From positions 1,713,594-1,777,593 of the forward strand of contig JBCFYV010000935.1 in assembly GCA_039000515.1 (NCBI GenBank): DNA of 64,000 nt, written 5' to 3'. Below, one piece after another: positions 12,470 to 23,714 of this stretch. Numbering within the stretch: the first letter of the stretch is position 1; every line of letters begins with the position of its first letter. The position numbers were made by a program, and so were the translations under genes. Source of the DNA: Timema cristinae. Its lineage: Eukaryota; Arthropoda; Insecta; Phasmatodea; Timematidae. The notes under the pieces are model-generated. The model had not been told where the DNA came from. It made no database searches and was given only the letters and a program-made list of their open reading frames with translations.

Positions 12470-13577
12470 GATATACTCAGGCGCGGATACAGGGGGGGGT
12501 CAAAGGGTCAGCTGACCCCCTGTGGTGTTAAGAAAATTAATTTAAAAATTGTATATTTAGAAAGAAAATACCAAAAAATTAAATCATACAAGTTTTTATC
12601 TTTCCTAGGGATGTGCGAATGTTCTTTTAGTCTCAGGGGAAGCAAAGATTGAAGCATGCCAAGAAAGGTTGAAGCTGAAACCAAATACAGTTTTTTTTTA
12701 TCAAATAACACTATTATTAATTTTTAAATTATCTACTAATACTTCTAAATAAAGAGAAAGTTTAGTAGGGAAAAAACACACTATATTATATTATTTTTAT
12801 GCTGACATATCTGAGTTTATTCCTGCTTGCGTTATAGGTAGATATAATTCAATATCAAGTTAGTGTTAAAATACTTTTTATTGCTGTTCTGTGATTATTA
12901 TAATTTATTTAAATGGGTAGTAATTAGTGATTTTCAAATATTTTCGTTATTTATAGAGGTTTTATTATAACCTCAAAACTTCTCAATATGCTAAGGTTAT
13001 AGTGGTTGTCGAAGTGACGAAGTCGAATCGAAGGTGATTTAGGCTTCAACTTTGACTTTGACATTTCGAAGATTTGCACACCCCTACTGAATTCCTAGTG
13101 CAGGCTGTTCATCTCATACACCTGTCTTCAACACAAGTAATGGACCGAGTTAAAGAGGGGTGGAGTGTGCTATTTTTATAAAGACTTACCCCCTTCCAGT
13201 GAAAAGTACGCTAATCTGTTTCAAACCAGTCAGAGGTAGCTGGAAATATTTACTTTTAGTATACCGGAGCGATTCGTTCGAGTGGCCTTAGACGTGGAAC
13301 ATTTTACGTGTGTGTTTCGTTTTGTTAATGCTTATGTGCAATAAAGTGTAATTTATAAATATTTCAGTCTCTTTGTGATTATAATGACCTATGATGGTTT
13401 TATTTACTCTTAGTAAACTGTGAGTGTGATATTTGTGTTTTGTTTTTTATGGTTATTGTGCTACTGCCTACTGTCATTGTGATACTGTGACTTTGATACT
13501 TCCTCCTGCTATTCAATTTTGTGATAAATTATTGTCTTTGCTAGTTATGTGATTTGAATGCAAGTATTGATATTATA

Positions 13578-15957
13578 ATGTCAAAAAGAAAGGGACAGAC
13601 AGATTTATTTTGTTTTTTCAAGAAAAAAAAATCTTGAATCAACAGGAAACTAAACTGTGGATTTAATTGAAAATAGTTCGTCAGTGAACTTTATTTGTGA
13701 CTCACCCTCAACCAGTGGATCTAATTCAAATACTAAAATCTCTTTAGAAAGTGTAGGACCAGAAAAATTTGATATTGGCAACTTTGTTGGAGCTGAAACT
13801 ATTTCCGATGACTTAAAATACCACATGCTAGTAGAACCGTGGACTCCACCACTAAGCTACAAGTTCCCTAATGTTGTTCAGTCAGGAGGTATTAGACATT
13901 TTCAAAGATCATGGCTGGACAAGTTTGTTTGGTTGACGTACAGTGCTAAGGACAATGGCGCTTATTGTATTGCATGTTTACTTTTTGGATCAAAGGAAGG
14001 AGGTAGGAGTAGAATATCTCTCGGAAGCTTTGTACGGACTCCGTTTCTAAACTACAAAAAAGTAAATGAAATGCTTTGCGGACATGCCTCCAATGAATAT
14101 CATAAAACAGCAACTATAAGATGTTCTGAATTTAAGAATACATTTGAAAACAGGACACAATCAGTTGAAGTCAGACTAAATTGTGAAGTGAAAAAAAGAA
14201 TTGAAGATAATCGAGCACGTTTGATACCCATGATAAAGACAGTTATACTATGTGGCCGACAAAACTTTCCCCTAAGAGGTCATCGTGATGATGGAGAGCT
14301 TAGCGAAAACGATAACACAGAAAATGAGGGAAACTTCCGAGCACTTTTAAGATTCCGTATTGATGCCGGTGATAATGATTTAAAGAATCACATAAAAACA
14401 GCACCCAAAAATCCAACATTTATTAGTAAAACAACTCAGAACGAATTAATTGAAGCTTGTGGAGAAGTTATCCTTAGTAAAATTGTTAAGTCTATTAAAG
14501 CAGGGCAATTTTTTTCGGTACTAGCAGATGAAACAACCGATGTTGGAACAGTTGAACAGATGAGTCTTTGTGTTAGATTCCTAGTTCACTCAAAATTCGA
14601 GAAGAATTCTTAGGTTTTGTGGAAGCGAGAAATCGCAGTGGCGAGGCTCTCACAAACTTACTTCTTGAAAAATTAAACAATTTGGGACTTAAAATTGAGA
14701 ACCTGCGTGGTCAAGGGTACGATGGAGGGTCTAACATGTCTGGTAAAATCAATGGTGTGCAAGCTCGTATTAGGGAAAAGTAGCCTCTTGCTATATATAT
14801 GCACTGTGCTTCTCACAAACTAAATCTGTCCATTTCTAAAGCATGTTCTCTAACAAGTGTAAGGAACGCTATTGCTGTGGTCAGTAACGTAACAAATGAA
14901 GTAAGAGAATCCAGTAAACGAACAGCTTTAATGAAAGCAAAACTACATGAACAATATCCTGAAGAAACAAAGTGAAAACTCAAAACACTTTGTGAGACGC
15001 GTTGGGTAGAACAACACGATGCATTTTTACAATTCTTACATGTTTTTGATGCAGTTGTATGTTTCCTACAAGTATTTGATACGGAAGCACCATCAACAAA
15101 GTCAACACCTTTACTCACCTCAGTTCTCAGGTTTGACTTTATTATAACTCTGCATATTGTTTCATTTATCTTCAGTCTAACAGTCACGTTGTCTCGTCAG
15201 CTTCAAAACCCTTCATTAGACCTGAAAAACTGCTATAATATGGTAGCAAATGTTTTAGAGACATTGAAAGATTATCGGAATAACCCTAATAAATATACAG
15301 AGGTCTATAATGAATCGGCGAATTTGGCTGTAAAACATGAAATTGACATCCCTATACCAAGGACCTTTCGGACACAAACTCATGGGCCAAATGTTGCTGC
15401 ATATAGTCCTGAGGAATATTATAGACTAAATGTTTACCTGCCATTTGTGGACTATCTTATTTCTGAATTGTCAACTAGATTTTCATCAACTGGACATGAT
15501 AATATTATCACATTATACGGTTTAATACCAGCATTTGCCAACCAAGACAATGAAATTTTATTACAAGCAGCTCAAACATATGCTAATGACCTTCCTGGGA
15601 CTTCGTCAGAACTTCGTGGAGAGATTGACTTGTGGCAACAACGCTGGAAACATAAATCTAAGGCAGAGTGTCCATCTAGTGCGGTTGACAGCTTAATGCA
15701 TGCTTCAGATGGTTTTTACCCAAATATTAAAGTTTTTCTCCACATTTTCTGTTCTTCCTGTGACTACTTGCACTAGTGAGAGATCATTTTCTACCCTAAG
15801 AAGGTTAAAGACATACTTAAGGTCAAATATGGATGAGGAACGATTAAATGGTTTGGCCATGTTAAATATTCATCGAAGCATAGAAGTTCATCCTGATGAA
15901 GTTTTGGAGAAATTTGCTCTAAAGAATAAGAGGAAAATGCAATTAATGTATTTATAA
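13578..15957 (+). pseudogene. hAT transposase (ZMYM1-like, DUF4371) pseudogene
   Basis: The putative start at 13578 reads MSKRKGQTDLFCFFKK. The frame is then lost around an A-run at 13622. From 13657 the protein shows a TTF/ZMYM-type region (FQRSWLDKFVWLTYS, then YCIACLLFG). The DUF4371 core follows, with ILCGRQNFPLRGHRDD near 14250 and SVLADETTDVGTVEQMSLC near 14520. After a frameshift near 14594 come GYDGGSNMSGKINGVQARI and HCASHKLNLSI. The C-terminal hAT dimerisation block TSERSFSTLRRLKTYLRSNM lies near 15780-15830, past a further frameshift near 15730. In-frame stops are at 14781-14783 and 14973-14975. The enzyme would have cut and pasted this element; with these lesions it cannot be made. 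Confidence 0.92.
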
Positions 15958-15997
15958 AATATGAGGTACGTTTGAACAATGTTTTGTATAGGTTTGA

Positions 15998-16093
15998 TAT
16001 TATTATTATTATTAATTATTACTATTATTATTATTTATTATTATTAGTATTAGTATTAGTAGTAGTAGTAGTAGTATTAGTAGTAGTTATGTT
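15998..16093. repeat. ATT/AGT microsatellite in the hAT 3' end
   Basis: Runs of ATT grade into AGT triplets just inside the right terminal inverted repeat of the hAT element. Confidence 0.85.
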
Positions 16094-16151
16094 ATTTATA
16101 ATTAGTATGACCCCCCTATGAAAATTTTCTGGATCCGCGCCTGGATATACT

Positions 16152-17301
16152 ATATACTTTATTAAATAATTCTAGATATAGTAAAGATAACAATTCTTCT
16201 CTTTGTAAATATCAGTTAAATAACATAACAGATTATTTTATCTTAACATCACTAAGCACGTGGGAAAAGACTTGTATATTATAGTTTTCTGGAAAATAAT
16301 AGGTTGGGGCTAGAATCCTGGTTAGATATAGATACATGTTTAAAAAAAATAGTTTTACAATTTTCTTCAACCAAAATGTTTAAACATTTCCTCCAAATTG
16401 TACCATCCTCACCTTTACCCCATGAGTGTAAATATTATTTTGATAGCTCCTTTGGATGGCCGGACATGGCACGCAAAAGAAAGAAAGAAAGAAAGAAAAA
16501 ATGCTTGATGTTAGTGAATGTAAAAATAAATCTTACTTAATGTATTTTAATTTTATATCTTTGCTTTCTTCATATAGACCTTCGGTACCTTTAAGCTGAT
16601 GTTTTTTAGATTGAAAGGCTATAAAAAGAACTACACCCTTTAGGCTTTGTTTTTAAAACCACGTCTGAAATTCTACTAAATTGAACACCTGTTAGAGTAA
16701 AAAAAACTGTAAAAAAGAGAATTATCTGTATGTTAATGTAATTAAGAAACATGAGAGCCAGTACCTAGCTCGGTCGCACATTATTTTCTCTCCTCTCGGT
16801 CGTGTATGGTCGTGAAAAGTAATAATAATAATAGTATCATCGCAAGCCTATGGGTCGCGGGTACGTCTTAATTTAGAGTTGGGCAAGTGGCGAGTATTGT
16901 GACCGTAGGGAAGGTTTCTCTTTGAAGAATGGCAGGCCTGCTTACCTTCCTTCCTAGTGAGGAAATAAGGATGAGAACTGCCTGAGGTCACGGGTACCAT
17001 CACACCGGTGTATAGTGGTTCTAAGGTGGCGTGACTCTCCTCCCGTTTTCAGAGCGGGTAGAGGTGACATTAAATGTCATGATGAACGAGACTGGATGTG
17101 ATTATGTCGTGGAAATATTACCCTTGATCTAGTAAAGTAATGTCGCAGAGGGTGGGTACAGGGAGGGTATGAGTATAAAAACTATTATTGATTACAGGCA
17201 TGGTAACATTTTCTTGCAGACCTCACAACCATAGACAGTTTGCTTTAAAAATTAAAGTACTCTATAGTTGGCGTAATTTTTTTTATTAATATTAGTTTTT
17301 T
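16152..17301. other. No gene seen; GC-richer unassigned block 16740-17170
   Basis: Mostly noncoding. The block from about 16740 to 17170 is clearly richer in G and C than its surroundings and includes TGGGTCGCGGGTACG and CACCGGTGTATAGTGG, yet has no long frame. It may be an unrecognised repeat. Confidence 0.4.
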
Positions 17302-17396
17302 TAACACCGCGTCTACGCTATACGCCTATATAACAAATACGTTTATGGGTTAAGGATGAGGAATGTTGAAATTTGAGGATGTGTAACCGCATTAAC

Positions 17397-17446
<50 letters not shown>

Positions 17447-17566
17447 TGGAAACCATTTAGGGAAAAACACTCTTAGTGCACCCTAATGGAATTAAACCAC
17501 AATCTCCTTGTCTTCGGAAGTCTTATTTATTGCGAGAGTATTACCTTAGACTACGTGGCCACCGAA
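17302..17566 (-). repeat. SINE family A, antisense copy with (AG)n expansion
   Basis: Starts with the antisense shared tail (AACACCGCGTCTACGC), then the body (GGATGAGGAATGTTGA) and the head (AATCTCCTTGTCTTCGG, then GTGGCCACCGAAG). A run of AG dinucleotides at about 17398-17442 expanded inside the body. Confidence 0.7.
17398..17442. repeat. (AG)n microsatellite
   Basis: About 22 uninterrupted AG units within the SINE copy. Confidence 0.95.
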
Positions 17567-17688
17567 GAGGATAAATATTATATTACTTTTTATTACAGTC
17601 AGACTTTTATCGGGAGAACCATTTAGAAAAGACAATAACATGTTTCTTTGGCGGAAGAAACAGTTCACATTTTACTAATCTATTTGTG

Positions 17689-18256
17689 TTTTACTTTCTC
17701 TCGACATCTCAGCGAGAAAGTATTGTGATCGTCAAAGAAATTGAACTAGAGATTTTGATAAATGCCGACGTTTCATGACACCCTGAAACAAAACAAAAAA
17801 AAAGTGATTTGCCGTTTGACTGTCTGTCCGTCTGTCTATACCTCGGTCTAAAGCTTAGACTTTTACCGATTGGGTTAAAACTTGGCACCTGGGGTTTTCA
17901 TAAGGTCCCCCTGGTTTTTTTTTTTATTATTATCTATGTAACCCTAGATTAAGGATAGTTTACTGGAGGGTAAAAAGAGAAAGAATCGATATTCTTGAAA
18001 TTCTCTCGGACTATTTTGATTAAATTATATATATCCAGACATTGTTTATCTCTATAAAAAGGACGGCAATTCTCATTTTCTCCTGAAATTACTTTGAGGG
18101 TACTTTACAGCAGGACATTTTTCCAATTTTCATAATTTCTCCGTAACTATTTGAGATATGAAATAACTCATCGTTGTAATGTTGTAGTACTATTAAAGAT
18201 AAAAATCTATTATTTAAAATATGTTTTTATAAAACCAATAATTTCTAAGCTATAGG

Positions 18257-18303
<47 letters not shown>

Positions 18304-18517
18304 TAATTCAGGTTTTTGAAGGTGCTCTTTAGTGTATACAGATATTTATCTTTTCTTAATATTCTGTAACAGTGTGTATTATTTCATTGATATTTGATGT
18401 TGTGTTTCTACAACAATGCATAGTCCTATTATTTCGTTTCACAAATCTCCCGAGTTTTTAGTAAATGTTTATTTTAAGGTAAAAGCGGGAGAGAGTCTGT
18501 GCTGTGCGCCGTACCAC
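17689..18517 (-). repeat. Terminal-hairpin repeat R, copy 2, short type
   Basis: Antisense, both ends present. The 3' end (left in the window) has the hairpin TACTTTCTC ... GAGAAAGTA (17692-17722, perfect 9-bp stem). The 5' end (right) reads GGTACGGCGCACAGCACAGA. It has one core unit only, about 830 bp in all, against about 1,580 bp and two core units in the copies at 21.3 and 46.2 kb. No coding frame. Confidence 0.8.
18261..18298. repeat. (AT)n microsatellite
   Basis: About 19 AT units inside repeat R copy 2. Confidence 0.95.
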
Positions 18518-19184
18518 TAGATGCATAGCTCATAAACTCACGGATGGAAACGTGAAAGTAGATATTGTAACTTTATTATATGTCTGATAAGGATCTTTCT
18601 CTGAAAATGGAATTGAGCATTATTCATATTACCATCGTTATCATACAGAAAATGTCTTCATTGTAAAATCATGGCTGGATTAATATTATCTGACAGTTTT
18701 ATCAATTACTGAAACTACCTTCATGTATTCATACATAAAGCAATATAATGTGTAGGTGTCGATATTGACAAATCGTATCAATATCAATAACATAATATTA
18801 ATAATTTAATGAAATACTCAAAAAGTTAGCGATCAACATTTTTTAGTTATTAAATTCCGCTCTAGCTTGTTCTTTATGTAAGCGAAGTTAAGCTGATTGC
18901 ATTTCTAAAAAAGTAATATAAAAATTAATTTTTATGAAAGTTTGATAACATATGGCAGCAATATTTCGTTATGTATAAAGGGTATATATTAAGTGTGTAC
19001 TCTTCTATATGCATGTAGATTGTATATTATTGTGGGGTTGCGAACATATAGAATGTTATTTGTAATAACCTACTTCCATTTTGTTAAATGGTTATGTAAT
19101 TCAATTTAACTTACATTATTTTACATAAAATAGATCTGAAAGAGCATTACATTTTTCTTTCTCTCTTTCGACAGAACGTCAAGC
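18518..19184. other. No gene seen
   Basis: AT-rich sequence without recognisable repeats or coding signal. Confidence 0.5.
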
Positions 19185-19423
19185 TTTACCCAATAGGTAG
19201 GCACATGGTCTATGGCTAATAAATTGAAGTTTGTATCCCGGTCGGGTGTAATAAGGGTTGTTTTTCTTAAATGGTTTCCCATCATCCCTCGAACTAAATG
19301 TGGGTACATTTACTCTAAACTCCTCCTTAAAGTCAATACTGGTAGTGAGAGGCAGTCAATTATTTTTAGAAATAGTTCTAATATTATTTTTTGTAGCACC
19401 AAGTTTCAGTACCTGTTAGGATT
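19185..19423 (+). repeat. SINE family A, sense copy
   Basis: Head with CACATGGTCTA and a worn B-box, GTCGGGTGTAATAAGGGTTG, then body motifs CTTAAATGGTTTCCCATC and TGTGGGTACATTTACTC. The tail is lost. Confidence 0.6.
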
Positions 19424-19612
19424 ATACTAATGTGTTAGGGATTAGGAAGGTTGGATTTTGAGGAGGTGTACTCGTATTTACGATGAAGGAGAGTCAAAAA
19501 CATTCTCGGACACGTAACCCTCAATACACACGACAGGAGTTTTAACCCCTATCTCCCCGTCATCGGCAGTATAGTCTATTGTTAAATTGACGCCTCAGAC
19601 CATGTGGCCACC
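19424..19612 (-). repeat. SINE family A, antisense copy
   Basis: Antisense body GTGTTAGGGATTAGGAAGG and head CTATCTCCCCGTCATCGGCA followed by CCATGTGGCCACC. It abuts the sense copy to its left, forming an inverted SINE pair. Confidence 0.65.
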
Positions 19613-19730
19613 TACTATTTGCACCCATCCAGCCCTCACAACTGTGGTCACGCGGTCCATCGGCCTGATTTATAGTCTTGTCTGGGGATTTAGCCAGTAT
19701 CCCAGTAGACAACATAACAAACAGTTATCC

Positions 19731-19978
19731 ACTTCGGTGGCCGCATGGTCTAGGGCGCTATCCTCGCACTAGACTAGACTGTCGATGACGGGGAGATTGA
19801 GGTTCAAATCTCAGTCGGGTGTACTGAGGTTGATTTATCCTAAATTGTTTTCCAATATCCCTCCACGCAAATGTAGGTGCACCTACTCTTAATAAAATGT
19901 TCCTAATCCCTAAAAACATTAGCATAATTAGTATAAGAACGTATACTCCGAACGGGTAGTAAGACTCAGTGCTAAAAA
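19731..19978 (+). repeat. SINE family A, near-complete sense copy
   Basis: A-box side GTGGCCGCATGGTCTAGG, B-box GGTTCAAATCTC, body CTCCACGCAAATGTAGGTGC, and the shared tail CCGAACGGGTAGTAAGACTC. Confidence 0.8.
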
Positions 19979-20164
19979 AAATCAGTGCAGATCAGTAAGA
20001 CGCCCAATGGGCGTCCGAATCTCGATTATACGGTATTTACAGCCCTAAATGTCCATTTAACCTCGTTTGGAATCTTTCTGTGCACATTATTTGATATTAA
20101 AAAAATTAAGACAAAATTTTTAAATAAATATAAGTGTAAAATATATGATTATAGTTAAAAATCT

Positions 20165-20328
20165 CTCTTTGTGAATGTGGGGAATGCCAGGCCTCCACCG
20201 TGGTTCGGATTCCACGTTAAACTGTAGGTCCTTTATTTAATCTCACAATCACCCTACCATTACACATTAGCGTAAGTACGTATAACCCGAACGGGTAGTA
20301 AGACGCGGTGCTAATAATAATAATAGTT
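20165..20328 (+). repeat. SINE family B, 5'-truncated sense copy
   Basis: Lacks the tRNA-like head. Carries the family B body (GTGAATGTGGGGAATGCCAG, CACCGTGGTTCGGATTCC) and the complete shared tail ACCCGAACGGGTAGTAAGAC with an AATAATAA end. Confidence 0.85.
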
Positions 20329-20449
20329 AAAAATCTCAGTTTTCTTTTTGTAATGACAATTGGCTATGATTAAATTTATAACAAATAATTATATTCTTTT
20401 CGTAACAAATTATTGTTGTATTTGTAGTTGTCAGTGGTGTATAATTTTT

Positions 20450-20670
20450 GTAAGACCTGACTCGATGGGTACGCCGACAAAATGCCAAAATTGTTTAGTC
20501 TGGCTTACCGATGACGACAAGTCCAAGGCTCAAATCCCATCCGAGTATATTATAGGAGTCATAAACTTATTTAACACTCTACCTCCATGTAAATGTATGA
20601 ATATTTATTCTTAGCGAATTATTGTAATTGCATTTCAAATAGTAAAACGCAGTGCAAGGATTAATAATAT
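20450..20670 (+). repeat. SINE family A, degenerate sense copy
   Basis: Retains ACCGATGACGACAAG, GCTCAAATCCCATCCGAG, CCTCCATGTAAATG and a tail trace AGTAAAACGCAGTGC in the family order. Confidence 0.5.
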
Positions 20671-20676
20671 TTTTTT

Positions 20677-20897
20677 AAGCACCGCATTTATTACCCGTCC
20701 TGTTTATACGCTTATTTACTAATGACACAATTATGTTAGGGATGAGGAGTGTTGAACTTAGAGGAAGTTCACCCGCATTTGCTTGGTAATAGGAGAAATC
20801 AGCCTGAATGCACCCGATCAAAATCGAACCCTGATCTCCCTGTCTTTGTAAATCTAGTCTATTGCGGGAGTAGCATCTTAGACCATGCGGCCGGGTG
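20677..20897 (-). repeat. SINE family A, antisense copy
   Basis: Antisense tail GCACCGCATTTATTACCCGT, body TAGGGATGAGGAGTGTTGAA and head CGAACCCTGATCTCC through ACCATGCGGCCG. Confidence 0.75.
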
Positions 20898-21280
20898 ATT
20901 AATAATAATATAGTAGAGAACTATCGTTGAAACGAGCTATGACCAAACAACTACATCTTTGTTTCTCGCTTGAACTAACTATGTTTTAAATTTGTTTAGA
21001 GTACTAATAAACCCGTCCATGGGGAAAATGGCAGGTATTCCACATTAGTGAACGTAGCAAATGTGGCACAGTAATGAGCGACAGCTCCCAAGGCGACAGC
21101 CAGCCTTGCTGTGACTCTGTGTACGGTTCTTTCAGAGCTGTAACCACTTATATTTTAATTAACTTTACCGGACTGATGAAACTTTGTCAGGTACTGAGTT
21201 AGAAAGTTTTGATTGGCTTCTAAAAATAAGCACAGGGGTTTGATGTAACTAAATTTTCCCTTTTAAGAATTTAAAAATAA

Positions 21281-23714
21281 ATGGTACGGAACTCCGCACG
21301 GAATTTCTCGCTCTTTTGTTCAAATATGAAGATATTTACTCAAAATGAGTAATAGAATATATAATAGCGAACCCCAGAACAAATTGTGCTATACATACGT
21401 AAAACATTTTTTGACTCACAGATTAAAATTTTAAAAGTTTTTTTTAAAGAATTAAATTTCTCATTTGTAAATTTGGACCAATAAAAAATAACGATAGTAG
21501 GTCTCCAAGGCTCAAAACTTTGTAATAAAATTTTAACTTCTGCTTAAAATTTCCAGCATTTTATTAGGGTATGCACATCTTATGGTTATTGCATTGTTAT
21601 TAAATTTATCTTTTATAAATTTTGACCAATAAAATAGATAATGATTGACTATTGAGTCTAAAATGAAAGAGATTAATGCCGTACCAGGGGCGGATTCAGC
21701 AGTGGGTGTAGGGGACACGCACCCCCTTTCAAGAAATTAAACCAATTAAACCACTACTAGTTTTATTGTCATGTAATACTATCTCAGTAACCAGATTTCA
21801 TTAAAAAATTGTTATTGGTAATATTATAAAATTATTAATGTATGGTAATTATTATAAATACTTATTACAATCACATTAAGTAATAAAATTGCGAAGATAG
21901 GCATGAATGAAATCACCCAAATTTAAGTTGCAGTTCTATCACCTTGTTGCACAAACATGGTTCAGATTAAAATGTATTTTATCATTTTTACTATTACTGT
22001 TTCAATGATTGATGATAAAATAAAATCTTTAAAATAATTCATTTTTAAATAGCGTGCTTTAAACAAAATTTTTGACTGATACAACACACATGACGTGTTA
22101 GTATGGCTTGGTGGTAAAATTTCGATTTAGAAATAATGCTATAAAGTGGAGCTAAAGTTTGATTGTTAGAAATCTTAATAATCCCATCTATTTTGTCTAA
22201 TTGATTGAATAGCTAATATAAACTATTTATATAATGATTGTTAACATGCTTAAACTTATTTTCCTCTTAATAATCACAATTTGTTGATGTTCTTATTATT
22301 TGCTTTTAGTAAATTTCAATAATAATCGCAAATTTCGAGTTATATCCCTCATTAGAGGATTATTCTCAAGTTTAACGCTACACTGAAAAATTACTTAAAG
22401 ATTTACTCTCAAATTTTGAAGTATTTTTGTGTCAACACTTTTTGAAGAACATCCCCCCCCCCCACACTTTTAAACCCATTTCCGGGCATTCGCATCCCTC
22501 TCCCACCCCCCTCACGAAGATCTTGGATTCACCCCTGTGTTGTACAAACACTTCCCCTAGGCGGTGAAAGGAAAAACATCAACTTCTTGAGAGACTCACT
22601 TATTCGATTACCGTCTATGGCATTAGAGAATTATTACGTTTAAGCTAAAGTAGCATCTCTTTACAATTAAAGCTCACAAAATCATATTAATATATTTTCC
22701 AATATCTTAGAAACTATTGGCTTTATAAAAATAAATTTAAAACTTTATTTTGTATTTTTTATAGTACTAAAATTTTACAATGAAAAGTTATTTAGTATCT
22801 CAAATAGTTGCGGAGATATATAAATTTCTGCTTCTGTAAAGTACCCTTAAAGTCATTTTCATGGGAAATTGAAAATAGCCAGTTTATTTATACTTTTAGT
22901 CAATATTTAGATACAAATTTTAATAAAAACCTTTAGAGCCAATTTTGATAAAAATCAATTTTTTCTCTTTACGCTTTTCACTACACTACTCCTAAATTTA
23001 AGGTTAAACAAACACACAGAAGACGGCCTTACAAAACCCACTTTTTAGAGTTAGAGGGGTCATGAAACTTCAATATCCATCAACATCTAGGGTTAGATTA
23101 TTTTTACCGTCGTAATACTTTACCTTTAGTGTTCTAAAAGCTAATATATAAATATTTGCGTATATCTTGGAAGTAATTGGTTTTATAAAAATATCTCAAA
23201 TAAATACCTGTATGATAAATAGATCTTCATATTTGCAATTGTTAAGTAAGTTCATATCTTAAATAATTTCGGAGTTATGATAAAAAAAATAGAATTTACG
23301 CATTATACCGGAACCCTTAAAGTGATTTTGCTGAAATATTGAGCGTAGCCATTTTGTTTAAAATATTTATAAATGTTTTAAATGAAATTTAATCAAAATC
23401 ATTAAAGCCAATTTTGAGAAAATTGATTTTTTCTATTTTTGTCCTGCAGTAAAATACCCTTAATTTTAGGGTTGGATATCTGATTCTAGAAATACCTCGA
23501 GAGGTCCTTAAACAAAAACCACAGAGACCATGTTTTATCGCAATCGGTAAAATAGTTTAGGCTCTATCCCGAGGTACAGACAAATAGTTTGGGTTGCGAA
23601 AACAAATTTTTTTTGTTTCAGTTCATGAAACGTCAAAATTTATCAAAATCTTGCGTTAGATTTTTTTTTGACGATCACACTAATTTCTCTCCAAGTTTTC
23701 GAAAGAAAGTAAAA
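21281..23714 (+). repeat. Terminal-hairpin repeat R, copy 3, split by a hAT MITE
   Basis: Starts ATGGTACGGAACTCCGCAC and ends with a worn hairpin TTTCTC ... GAAAGT (about 23692-23710). Subtracting the nested MITE and its duplication leaves about 1,573 bp, close to the 1,581 bp of copy 4 after removal of its SINE. The core unit is present twice in tandem (starts near 22688 and 23142). No coding frame. Confidence 0.85.
21685..22537. mobile_element. Nonautonomous hAT MITE nested in repeat R
   Basis: The ends read CAGGGGCGGATTCAGC (left) and CAGGGGTGAATCCAAG (right, reverse-complemented). Flanking 8-mers are TGCCGTAC and TGTTGTAC. The same position in the unoccupied paralogous repeat (46781-46788) reads TGCTGTAC, from which each flank differs by one transition. 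This is direct empty-site support for an 8-bp hAT target-site duplication. The 853-bp element is noncoding and has a C-rich right end. Confidence 0.9.

Larger units (their letters stand above)
12478..16143 (+). mobile_element. Complete but inactive autonomous hAT transposon
   Basis: The 3,666-bp element has terminal inverted repeats starting CAGGCGCGGATACAG (left) and, reverse-complemented, CAGGCGCGGATCCAG (right), each followed by a G/C-rich block. It is flanked by a perfect 8-bp duplication GATATACT (12470-12477 and 16144-16151), the hallmark of the hAT superfamily. The interior holds a damaged transposase of the DUF4371 type with a C-terminal hAT dimerisation domain. The left subterminal region before the gene is about 1.1 kb and noncoding. 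The right end contains an ATT/AGT microsatellite. The crisp duplication argues that insertion is not very ancient. Confidence 0.93.

Noticed and set aside
14813..15187. 124-residue minus-strand frame
   Set aside because: Shadow of the hAT transposase reading frame on the plus strand.
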